From the NCBI RefSeq assembly GCF_002234595.1, contig NZ_NMUL01000004.1, positions 1 to 64,000 on the forward strand: a stretch of 64,000 nucleotides of DNA, written 5' to 3'. This stretch comes from Amycolatopsis vastitatis (GTDB lineage Bacteria; Actinomycetota; Actinomycetes; Mycobacteriales; Pseudonocardiaceae). Position 1 is the stretch's first letter. Every line of letters starts with the position of its first letter. The notes below the pieces were generated by a model, which saw only the letters and a program-made list of their open reading frames with translations, had not been told where the DNA came from and made no database searches. Shown here piece after piece: positions 7,889 through 16,300 of the stretch. The position numbers and the translations under genes were made by a program.

Positions 7889-8959
7889 CTGAACGGACCC
7901 GTAATCCGCGGTGCCGTGCTCGGCGCGGCACTGGCGCTGCTGTGCGGGTGCACCGGCGAACCGCCCGCACCACCATCACCAACGTCGACGACCACCACGG
8001 CACCGCCCACCCCGGTGAAGGGGCTCAGCGGCATCCCGGCGACCGGGATCGGGGTCACCGCGCTCCTGCCCACCACCGGCCCCACCCTCTTCGACGCCGA
8101 CCGCGGGGCCACGGCCAGTCCCCCCGGCTACCCCGGCGGCCTCGGTGTCGTCCGGGTCGGCAAGCAGGCCGTCCTGACGGCCTACCCGGTGGGCACAGCC
8201 GACGAGGCCCCCTACGAGATGTTCGCCTACACCGGCCCGTCGACCCCGCCGCGGTCACTGGGCCGCGCCTGGTCGGTGGCGCCCGGCGCCGACCAGCAGA
8301 GTGTGTGGCTGATCCGGCAGGACGCGCCGGACAGCTGCCGCCTCCAGCACGTCTCGCTGACCGGTGCGGCAGTTGGAGAGCTCGGCCACGGCCAGTCCGC
8401 CAGCTGCCGCACCCAGGTCAGGGCCGAGACCCCGCACGGCCTGCTGATCACCATCAACTCCGGTTCCGCCGAGTCGACCGACGCGCTGATCGACCCGCAG
8501 ACCGGCCGCACCGTCCGCCAGTACCCGCGGATCCTCGGCGCCACCGGCGACTGGCTGCTGCTCGACGGCTTCACCGACCTCAGCCTGCTCAACCTGCGCG
8601 ATGGCAGCACCAAGCCGCTCACCCGGCCGGCGAGCGGCGGCGGCCCGCCGATCGTCGTCCCGTCGCGGGACGGCTACGTCTTCGCGGTCGACTTCGTCAA
8701 CCCGTCCTACCGCGGTCCGGTCCAGACCCGGGACATCTGGCTGCTCAGCCTGAACACGCGGACCTGGGAGCACGCACCCGGGATGCCGTTCATCACCGAC
8801 CACCTGAAGCAGGGCGGCGGGATCGACTGGAGCGCGGACGGCGACCTCGTCCTCTCCGACGGCGTCCTCGCGGCCTGGCACCCGGGCGAACCCCAGTGGC
8901 GGCTGGGCAAGGCCACGCTGCCGGACGGTGAGTGGAACGGCATCGCGGTGCTCCCTTGA
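7889..8959 (+). CDS. Secreted lipoprotein, probable beta-propeller
   Basis: About 356 aa, an exported lipoprotein of unknown function. The sequence AALALLCGC gives a lipobox with the second Cys as the acylated residue, followed by a Pro/Thr-rich linker. The body has repeated strand-like motifs (GATGDWLLLDG, IVVPSRDGYVFAVDF, DIWLLSLNTRTWEH, IDWSADGDLVLSDG) suggesting a beta-propeller, though no family was identified. The start is uncertain: no ATG fits, a CTG at 7889 after a GGGGGA site gives a sensible signal peptide, and a GTG at 7916 would leave no charged n-region. It is divergent from the DUF1707 gene, with about 48 bp between. Confidence 0.7.
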   Translation: MNGPVIRGAVLGAALALLCGCTGEPPAPPSPTSTTTTAPPTPVKGLSGIPATGIGVTALLPTTGPTLFDADRGATASPPGYPGGLGVVRVGKQAVLTAYPVGTADEAPYEMFAYTGPSTPPRSLGRAWSVAPGADQQSVWLIRQDAPDSCRLQHVSLTGAAVGELGHGQSASCRTQVRAETPHGLLITINSGSAESTDALIDPQTGRTVRQYPRILGATGDWLLLDGFTDLSLLNLRDGSTKPLTRPASGGGPPIVVPSRDGYVFAVDFVNPSYRGPVQTRDIWLLSLNTRTWEHAPGMPFITDHLKQGGGIDWSADGDLVLSDGVLAAWHPGEPQWRLGKATLPDGEWNGIAVLP

Positions 8960-8963
8960 GGAG

Positions 8964-9620
8964 CTACTCCTCGTCGAGGCCGTGCTCGATCGCGTACCTG
9001 GCCAGCTCGACGCGGTTGTGCAGCTGCAGCTTCCGCAGCGTCGACTGCACGTGGTTCTCCACCGTGCGGTGCGACAGAACGAGCCGCTCGGCGATCTGCC
9101 GCGCGGTCAGCCCCTTCGCGACCAGGCGCAGGACGTCGGTTTCGCGCTCGGTCAGCCGGGGCGGCTCGGCTCCTTCCGCCGGCGCGTCGGCCATCCGCCG
9201 GTATTCGCCGAGCACCAGCCCGGCCAGTCCCGCGGTGAACACCGGGTCGCCGGCGGCGGTCCGGTGGACGGCGTCGACCAGCTCCGCCGCGGACGCCGAC
9301 TTGACCAGGTAGCCGGACGCGCCGGCCTTCACCGCCTCCAGGACGTCCTTGTGCTCGCCGCTCGCCGACAGCACCAGCACCTTCGTCGTCGGCAGCGCCG
9401 AGGTGATCTCGCGGGTCGCGTCCACGCCCGACGTGCTGCCGAGATTGAGGTCCATCAGCACGACGTCCGGCCGCACGGTCCGCGCGATCCGCAGCGCGGC
9501 GTCGGCGTCGGGCGCGGTCGCCCGCACGTCGAAGCCGTGTTCGGTCAGGTCACGGGCCACCCCGTCGCGCCAGATCGGGTGGTCGTCGACCACCATGACC
9601 GAAATCCGCGGCTCGCTCAT
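8964..9620 (-). CDS. LuxR/NarL-type response regulator
   Basis: A 218-aa two-component response regulator. The receiver domain (about 1-125) has the acidic pair VVDDH, the phospho-acceptor Asp in VLMDLNL, the Thr/Ser in VLVLSAS and the Lys in YLVKSAS. The C-terminal LuxR HTH (about 150-215) reads LTERETDVLRLVAKGLTARQ then SHRTVENHVQSTLRKLQ. It follows its kinase with a 4-bp ATGA overlap, so the two are translationally coupled. Its stop is only 4 bp from the stop of the convergent lipoprotein gene. Targets are unknown. Confidence 0.95.
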   Translation of the reverse strand: MSEPRISVMVVDDHPIWRDGVARDLTEHGFDVRATAPDADAALRIARTVRPDVVLMDLNLGSTSGVDATREITSALPTTKVLVLSASGEHKDVLEAVKAGASGYLVKSASAAELVDAVHRTAAGDPVFTAGLAGLVLGEYRRMADAPAEGAEPPRLTERETDVLRLVAKGLTARQIAERLVLSHRTVENHVQSTLRKLQLHNRVELARYAIEHGLDEE

Positions 9621-10753
9621 CCCGCACCCCTCGTGCTCGGCACCCTGACCTCCCACTCCGTGCCCCGGCCGGGCCCGGTGTCGAGGGTCGCGCTGCCTCC
9701 GAGGTCGCGGACCCTCCCCCGGATGGATTCCACCACGCCGAGGTGCCCTTCCGCGGCCGCTCGCTCGAGAACGCCGTCCGGAATGCCCGGTCCGTCGTCG
9801 CGGACGCTCACCACGACCTCGCCGCCGAGGTCCTCCAGCAGCACCCAGGCGTGCGCGTCCGGACCCGCGTGCTTCTCGACGTTCGCCAGTGCTTCGCGGG
9901 TCACGGCGAGCAGCTCGCCGGTGACGTGCGCGGGCAGCTCGACGTCGTCCGCCGGGGTCGAGACCTGCACCGACGGCGTCGCGAGCAGCTGCAACGCGGC
10001 CCGCAGGCTCGTCGTGCCGCGGTCGTTCGGCTTCAGCGGCTCGGTCGTCACCAGCGAGCGCAGCGCGATCTCCTGCTCGCCGGCCAGCCGGGCCAGCTCG
10101 GCCGCTTCGCCGCCGACCTCGTTGCCGCGCTTGCGGACCCGGGCGAGCACCTGCAGCACGCTGTCGTGGATCGACCGGGCCAGCCTTTCCCGCTCGGCCG
10201 TCGCCGCTTCCTTCCGCAGCGCCTGCTCCAGCCGCGCCGCGGACCGGCGGCCCATCGTCGCGGCCATGCCGACCAGCAGGCCGGCCGCGGCGAGCAGGAC
10301 GGCGTCGCGCGCGACGTCGAGGTCGAACTTTTCCCGCGCCAGCGCGGTCGCCGCCCCGACCACCAGCCCGGCGAGCACCCCGCCCGACGCGCCGAACCGC
10401 GCGCCCGCGGCGACCGGCGCCACGGCCGCCCACACCGTGGTGATGAGCGGGACGTTCAGCGCGAACTGCGTGTTGCTGAGCACCCACGGCGAGGTCAGCA
10501 GCAGCGCGGTGGTCAGCACGAGGTCGAAGACCACCAGCGACGGCGGCCGCGTCCGCTCGCGCAGGTAGAGGAAGCCGCTGACGACCGACCACACGGCCAT
10601 CACGCCGAGGATCGCCCAAGCCAGCCCTTCGCGCCGGTACTGTCCATTTTGGACGATCACGGTGCCGCAGGCGAACGCCCAGGTGAGCACGCGGAACGCG
10701 ATCACGCCCCGCCACATGGGCGTGATCGGGTCGGGCGTCCTCCCGGCGGTCAT
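9617..10753 (-). CDS. Sensor histidine kinase (HisKA_3, NarL-type partner)
   Basis: A 378-aa membrane sensor kinase. About five hydrophobic helices occupy residues 15-165 (for example GVIAFRVLTWAFACGTVIV, DAVLLAAAGLLVGMAATMG) with no large extracytoplasmic domain. The HisKA_3 box is RERLARSIHDSVLQVL with the phospho-accepting His. The HATPase domain has TREALANVEKHAG (N box), VRDDGPGIPDG (G1) and GRGTEWEVRVP. It overlaps the upstream permease stop by 4 bp and the response regulator start by 4 bp, so the three genes form one operon. The signal is unknown; intramembrane sensing is typical for this architecture. Confidence 0.93.
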   Translation of the reverse strand: MTAGRTPDPITPMWRGVIAFRVLTWAFACGTVIVQNGQYRREGLAWAILGVMAVWSVVSGFLYLRERTRPPSLVVFDLVLTTALLLTSPWVLSNTQFALNVPLITTVWAAVAPVAAGARFGASGGVLAGLVVGAATALAREKFDLDVARDAVLLAAAGLLVGMAATMGRRSAARLEQALRKEAATAERERLARSIHDSVLQVLARVRKRGNEVGGEAAELARLAGEQEIALRSLVTTEPLKPNDRGTTSLRAALQLLATPSVQVSTPADDVELPAHVTGELLAVTREALANVEKHAGPDAHAWVLLEDLGGEVVVSVRDDGPGIPDGVLERAAAEGHLGVVESIRGRVRDLGGSATLDTGPGRGTEWEVRVPSTRGAG

Positions 10754-11949
10754 TTCTCGTCGTCGCCGCGCGTCGGCACTTCCGCTCCCTCGGACCCGGG
10801 CTCGGCGTCGTTGGGCTGCGCGGCCTGGTCCGTGAGGACGTCCACCTCCTGCGGGTCCGGGTCCGACTCGTGCAGCAGGGACCGGATGCCCGCGTTGAGC
10901 ACCGCCAGGATCGGCACCGCCATCAGCGCGCCCGCGATCCCGCCCACGACGAGCCCGCCGGTGATGGCCAGGACGACGGCGAGCGGGTGCAGTTTCACCG
11001 CGCGGCCGAGCAGCAGCGGCTGCAGCACGTGGCTTTCCAGCTGCATCACGCCGATCACGATCGCCAGCACGATCACCGCGCCGATGAAGCCGTTGGTGAC
11101 CAACGCGATCAGCACCGCGACGCCGCCGGTGATGACCGCACCGATGATCGGGATGAACGCGCCGATGAAGACCAGCGTGGCCAGCGGGATCACCAGCGGC
11201 ACACCCACGATCCACAGCCCGACGCCGATGCCGACGGCGTCGACGACCGCCACGGCCGCCGTCGCCCGCACGTAGCTGACCAGCGACGCGAACCCGCGGC
11301 GCCCGGCGACGTCCACCCGGTTGCGGACCCGGCGGGGCACGACGCGCACGAGGAACGACCAGATGCCCTCGCCGCCGCTGAGGAAGAAGATGGTGATGAA
11401 CAGCGTGAGCAGGAAGCCGGTGACGATCTCGCCGACCGTGCCCGCCGTGGTCAGCGCGGTGTCGGTCAGCGCGGCCTGGTTGTTCTGCAGGAACCCGAAG
11501 ACCTGGTTGATGAACTGCTGGATCTGCTCCTGGCGCAGGTGCACCGGGCCGTTGATCAGCCAGTCCTTGATCTGGTTGAGGCTCTCGTTGAGCTGCTTCT
11601 GCAGCTGGGGCAGGCCGCTGGAGAACTGCGTGACGACGAACGTCAGCAGCCCGCCCAGCACGGCGAGCCCGGCGATCAGCACGATCGCCGTCGCCAGCCC
11701 GCGCGGGAACCGCACCGCCACCAGCTTCTGCACCGCCGGCGCGAGCAGCGCCGACAGGAGCAGGGCGATGCCCAGCGGGATGACGACGACGGACAGCCTG
11801 CCGACGATCCAGCCCAGGCCGTACAACGCCGCGCCCACCACGATCAACCGCCACGCCAGTGCCGCGCTGATGCGCAGGCCCCGGGGGATCAGCCCGGTGA
11901 TGTCCTCGTGCTCCGGCAGGAATGGGTCTTCGCGTCGCGCGTGGCTCAC
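10750..11949 (-). CDS. AI-2E family transporter / PerM-like permease
   Basis: A 399-aa polytopic membrane protein of the AI-2E transporter superfamily (Pfam AI-2E_transport), whose members export autoinducer-2 or act as ion/solute permeases. Features are two N-terminal TMs (AWRLIVVGAALYGLGWIVG), a long amphipathic central segment (QLQKQLNESLNQIKDWLING), then helices including the conserved ITGGVAVLIAL, GVMQLESHVLQPLLLGRAV and GGLVVGGIAGALMAVPI. The acidic, Pro-rich C-terminus is cytoplasmic. The start is the GTG at 11949 (VSHARREDP) after a GGTGAG site. It is first in an operon with the downstream kinase and regulator, suggesting a shared envelope signal. Confidence 0.85.
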   Translation of the reverse strand: MSHARREDPFLPEHEDITGLIPRGLRISAALAWRLIVVGAALYGLGWIVGRLSVVVIPLGIALLLSALLAPAVQKLVAVRFPRGLATAIVLIAGLAVLGGLLTFVVTQFSSGLPQLQKQLNESLNQIKDWLINGPVHLRQEQIQQFINQVFGFLQNNQAALTDTALTTAGTVGEIVTGFLLTLFITIFFLSGGEGIWSFLVRVVPRRVRNRVDVAGRRGFASLVSYVRATAAVAVVDAVGIGVGLWIVGVPLVIPLATLVFIGAFIPIIGAVITGGVAVLIALVTNGFIGAVIVLAIVIGVMQLESHVLQPLLLGRAVKLHPLAVVLAITGGLVVGGIAGALMAVPILAVLNAGIRSLLHESDPDPQEVDVLTDQAAQPNDAEPGSEGAEVPTRGDDEK

Positions 11950-12174
11950 GGGCTCACCGTAGCGGCTGGACCGCCCGATTCGGCCGCTTTCCCGCGGCCG
12001 CGTCCGACACACCCGGCGGCCAGGCATGATCACCGACCGTCAAATCGGGCTACACGGTGTGTCCTTCACACGATGGGGGCATCAAGTCGCGCCGAGGATG
12101 CGTGACGCGGGGCGGATTTGGTTAGGTCGCTTTCGCAACGGACGGATCACGAATGAGGCACGAGGAGACGACGA

Positions 12175-13134
12175 GTGGCGAGCACGGCGACGAACGAGGG
12201 GCAGGGCGCCAAGCGCGTCGGCCGTCTCGTGTCGCGTGCGCTGCTCGTGTTCGGTGGTGCCGTGGCCGGTACCGCCGCCGCGTGGCTCGTCTCCGGTGCG
12301 ACGGCCTCCGCCGACACCGTCGAGGTCGGCACCGCCTCCGTCACCCCGGTCGCCGAGGCTGCCGATGGCAGCATCGCCGACGCGGACCACGGTGCCAAGC
12401 ACTTCTCGGGTGACATCGCCGGCGGGGCCTGCCACCAGGACGCGACGACGTGGAGCGAGCCGCGGACCGAGTGCGGCCGCACCCTCCGGCACGAGGTGTC
12501 CGAGCGCGTCGGCGACTCGGTGTCGGACCTCGCCGGTGACGCGGTGCTGAGCCCGGCCGAGCGCACCCTCGGCGCGGTCGAGCACATCGCCAGCAAGCCC
12601 GAGGACACCCGCCAGGTCATCGAGGAAACCGTCGCCCCCGCGCCGGCCAAGGAGTTCGGCCGCCAGGTGTGGCAGCTGCTCGACCCGGCCGCGCACGGCG
12701 ACCTGCTCCCCTCCCTTCCGGGCCTCGCCCCGGCCGGGCAGGGTCCGGCGGCCGCGGGCACCGGACAGCAGGCCGGTACGGCCGCTGTCACCGCCACCGA
12801 ACTTCCCGCCGCGTGGCGAGCCGATGCGCTCGCGACGTCGACGGGTCTCCAGCACGACGACGTCACCGGTGCCGCGGGCCACTCCCGCGACGGGCACCGT
12901 AACCTCCCGTCGCCGCTGACCCCGGCGCAGCTTCCGATCGCGCCGGCCGTTCCCACCGCCCCGGGTGGCAGCACGACCTCCGGTGGCACTGGTGGGCACT
13001 CTGACGGCTTCAACGTGTGCGCCCCGTCCCGGGCCGCCGAAGCCATTGACACCGCCTTCGCGGCGATGAGCCGCGTCGGCCTGCGCCGTTCGCTGCGCTC
13101 CCCGGGCAAGCAGCCCGGCGTCACTCCTGACTGA
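12175..13134 (+). CDS. Secreted protein of unknown function upstream of chaplin-like giant
   Basis: A 319-aa exported protein. The GTG at 12175 is preceded by GAGGAG, and the N-terminus has a Lys/Arg n-region, a hydrophobic core (ALLVFGGAVAGTAAAWLVSG) and an ATASA cleavage site near residue 47. The mature part has two Cys early on (GACHQ, ECGRT), a helical acidic stretch and a long Pro/Ala/Gly/Thr low-complexity region. The C-terminus is basic (SRVGLRRSLRSPGKQPG), with no sorting signal or TM anchor. It is 206 bp upstream of and co-directional with the giant repeat protein, so a surface role is inferred. No family was recognised. Confidence 0.7.
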   Translation: MASTATNEGQGAKRVGRLVSRALLVFGGAVAGTAAAWLVSGATASADTVEVGTASVTPVAEAADGSIADADHGAKHFSGDIAGGACHQDATTWSEPRTECGRTLRHEVSERVGDSVSDLAGDAVLSPAERTLGAVEHIASKPEDTRQVIEETVAPAPAKEFGRQVWQLLDPAAHGDLLPSLPGLAPAGQGPAAAGTGQQAGTAAVTATELPAAWRADALATSTGLQHDDVTGAAGHSRDGHRNLPSPLTPAQLPIAPAVPTAPGGSTTSGGTGGHSDGFNVCAPSRAAEAIDTAFAAMSRVGLRRSLRSPGKQPGVTPD

Positions 13135-13214
13135 ACACCTCCCTTCACGGGTCGCTGACGCGCCCAAGTCCGTCTTCGTCTGACGGCTTCGCGTCCGCGC
13201 AATACCCGTGACAC

Positions 13215-13340
13215 GGCGGTGCGCTTTGTTGCGCCCGCAAGAAGTTCCTTCCCCTCGGTGCGGCTCGAAGCCATCCCTCTTTGGCGAGCGCGCACCGCCA
13301 TAAGCCCGCAAGGGAACCCGAAATAAAGGAGAAAAACCCC
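13215..13340 (+). promoter_or_regulatory. Possible structured 5' leader of the chaplin-like gene
   Basis: GGCGGTGCGC (13215-13224) pairs perfectly with GCGCACCGCC (13290-13299), enclosing a 65-nt interior. The segment GCCCGCAAG occurs both inside the loop (near 13233) and just after the stem (near 13304). A strong AAAGGAG site follows before the ATG at 13341. It could be a cis-regulatory RNA; no known riboswitch consensus was recognised. Confidence 0.35.
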
Positions 13341-16300
13341 ATGCAGACGTGGGCAAAGCGCGGCGTACAGACCGCGTTGGTCACGGGTGGGTTGCTGATG
13401 CTGGGTACCGGCATCGCCTCGGCTGACGAAGACGTCAACCCCGACGCTCCGGCGTCCCCGCTCGACCTCAACGTGACGGCTCCGGTCCAGGAAGCCAACA
13501 ACGCCGTCGGCACCCCGTTCGGCCAGCTGGACCTGCCTGAAGAGCAGACGGAGCTGAGCACCAAGCCGGCCACCCAGGCGGCGAACGAGGCTGCCCGGCA
13601 GCTCGACGAGTCGAGCCCCATCAACAACAGCGCCCTCGGCGCCAAGTTCACCCCGAGTCACAACAACCTCAAGGGCAACAAGGTCGCGGGCGACATCGTC
13701 GTTCCGATCCAGATCGTCGACAACGCTGTCGGCGTCATCGGCGACGCGCACGTCCAGGGCACCGACCACTCGCAGACGTGGTCGCACGACCAGGACGTCA
13801 AGACGACGGGCCAGGACTCGAGCCTCGCGGGCAACGCCGTCGTCCTCGACTGGGCGCTCCCCGTCCAGATCGCCGGCAACGGCGGCGGCGTCGCCGGCGG
13901 CACCGGCCGCGTGACCGGTGGGTCGGCCAGCCAGAGCACCAGCGAGACCGGGGACGTCGCCACCGACGGCGACGGCTCGGCCCTCTCCGGCAACGTGGTG
14001 GCGGGCCAGTTCGCCACCCCGGTGCAGGTGACCGGCAACGCCGCTTCGTACCTGCTCGGCAACGGGCAGAGCCACGGCTACACGGCCGACACCGTCGCGT
14101 CCTCCGGCGGCTCGCTGCTGAGCTCCGGTGACAAAGCATCCGGGTCGGGCAACGTGGTCGGCGCGCCGATCGCCCTGCCGGTCAAGTTCAACTGCAACTC
14201 CGGTGCGGTGTGGGGCTCGCTGTCGAACTCCGACGGCTGCGCCACCTCCGCCGACGCCACGGCCGGGGACACCCGCAAGGGCAGCCTCGGCATCCCGACC
14301 TACCTCGAGACGAGCGGCAACGACTCGTTCCTGTCGGGCAACGGCGCGGCAGCCTCGCTGTCACCGATCGCGAACGTCGCGGGTGTCGCGGGCTCGTGGA
14401 TCGGCAACGCCTCGGCGGGCCTCCCCTGTGACGGCAGTTCCTCCAGCACTGTCGACTCGGGTGGCTTCGTCCAGACCGCCGGTGACAACTCGAGCGGGTC
14501 GGGCAACGTCCTGAACCCGTCGGTCGCGCTGCCGGTCGAGGCCTTCGGCATCGGTGGCACGTACATCGGCCAAGCGGACGCCGCGCACGACAACACGACC
14601 GACGCCAACGCCGGCAACGGCAGCTACACCAAGGGCAACGGCGCCGTCCTCGGCGGCAACATCGTCAACACCCAGGCCGCGGGCGCGCCCGAGGTCTTCG
14701 GTATCGGCGGCAGCCACATCGGCAACGCGACCGGCTCGGCGACCGAGGACAAGACGGTCACCGCCGGGGCGTACGACGGGACGCAGGGCAACGACTCGTC
14801 CGGCTCGGGCAACGTCATCCAGGTGCCGGTCGGCCTCCCCGCCGAGGTCTTCGGCATCGGCGGCTCGTTCATCGGCCAGGGCTCCGGCGCGGCCGACGAG
14901 ACCAAGGTCGTCTCCGGCGGCGGCGGTGGCAGCACCCACGACGACAACGGCTTCCTGAGCTCCAACCTGGGCACGGTGCCGGCGTCGCTCCCGGTGCAGG
15001 TCGCCAACATCGGCGGCGCGTTCATCGGCCAGGGCCACGGCAAGGGCTCGACCGACACGACGTCCAACGCGGGCGGCGACGTCAAGGCGAACGGCCCGGC
15101 CGGCGCCGGTGCGGGCAACCTGATCGAGGCCCCGGTCTCGCTGCCCCTGCAGGCGATGGGCGTCGGTGGCGCCCTCGGCGGCATCGGCACCGGCGAGAAC
15201 GACAACATCACCGACTCCTCGGCGGGCGGCGACGCCGTCACCGACGGCCGGGACGGCGCGCTGACCGGCAACATCGTGAAGGCCCCGCTCGCGGGCGCCG
15301 GCACGGTCTTCGGCGACGGGCTCGCCGCGGCGGCGCTGGGCACCGGCGCGGGCACCAACGACGTCGCGTCGGAGGCGGGCGGCGACGCCACCACCAACGG
15401 CGACCGCGGCAGTGTGGCGGGCAACATCATCGGCGTGGACGCGCTGCCGGTGGCGCAGGTCTTCGGCGACGCGGTCAGCGTGGCGGGTGTCGCCAAGGGC
15501 ACCGGCATCAACATGACCGAGGTCGAGAACGCGGGCGACGACACCACCTCGGGTGTCGAAGGCGCCGTGTCGGGCAACATCCTCGACCTGCCGGTGACCG
15601 CGATCGCGCAGCTGTTCGGCGACGCGGTGACCGTGGGCGGTGTCGCGCACGCCGTCGGCGACAACACGCTCACCACGGAGAACGGCGGCAAGGCCGTCAC
15701 CGCGGGCGACCAGTCGAGCCTGTCGGGCTTCAACCTGTACCACCCGTTCGTGCTGCCGGTGCAGATCTTCGGGGTGCCCCTCGAGCTGCTCGGGGAGGCG
15801 ACCGCGGTCGCGACCGACGCGACGAGCATCGACGAGGACGTCGACCCCATCGCGTACCCGATCGAGGGTTCGGAGCTGGCGGCCGACGAGCTGCCCTCGC
15901 TGGCCGCGCTCCGGAGCGGCCTGCCGACCACCGGGCTGCCCTCGCTGGGCGGCTTCACCGGTGGCCTGCCCACCGGTGGCCTGCCCACCGCGGGCCTGCC
16001 TCTGCTGGCCGGGCTCACCCAGGGCCTGCCCACCAAGGAGCTGCCCTCGCTGACCGGGCTCGCCAGTGGCCTGCCGACCGCCGGCCTGCCCGTCCAGGGC
16101 CTGCCCGCGCTGCCGTCCGTGGCTCCGATGGGCACCGGGCGCGCCGACGTGCCGCCGGTGACCAGCCCGGTGCCGGCGCTGCCGGCCCTCGGTGGCGTTC
16201 CGGCGCTGCCGAAGCTGCCCGCGGTTCCGGCGCTGCCGGCGCTGGGTGGTCTGCCGGGTCACGGCACCGAGCGTGCCGACGTGCCGTCGGTTCCGGCTCT

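Noticed and set aside
5472..8003. Minus-strand frame of about 840 codons over the MFS gene
   Set aside because: Compositional shadow. The MFS protein has proper TM segments and motif A, and the frame spans a terminator and a real minus-strand gene in another frame.
13215..13340. c-di-AMP (ydaO-type) riboswitch
   Set aside because: It was considered because that class precedes actinobacterial cell wall genes, but its conserved core sequences were not found. Only a generic structured leader is claimed.
13674..15830. Repeats considered as a CRISPR array
   Set aside because: Periodicity of about 150-165 bp, diverged units and an open reading frame with a signal peptide show protein repeats. No cas genes are present.
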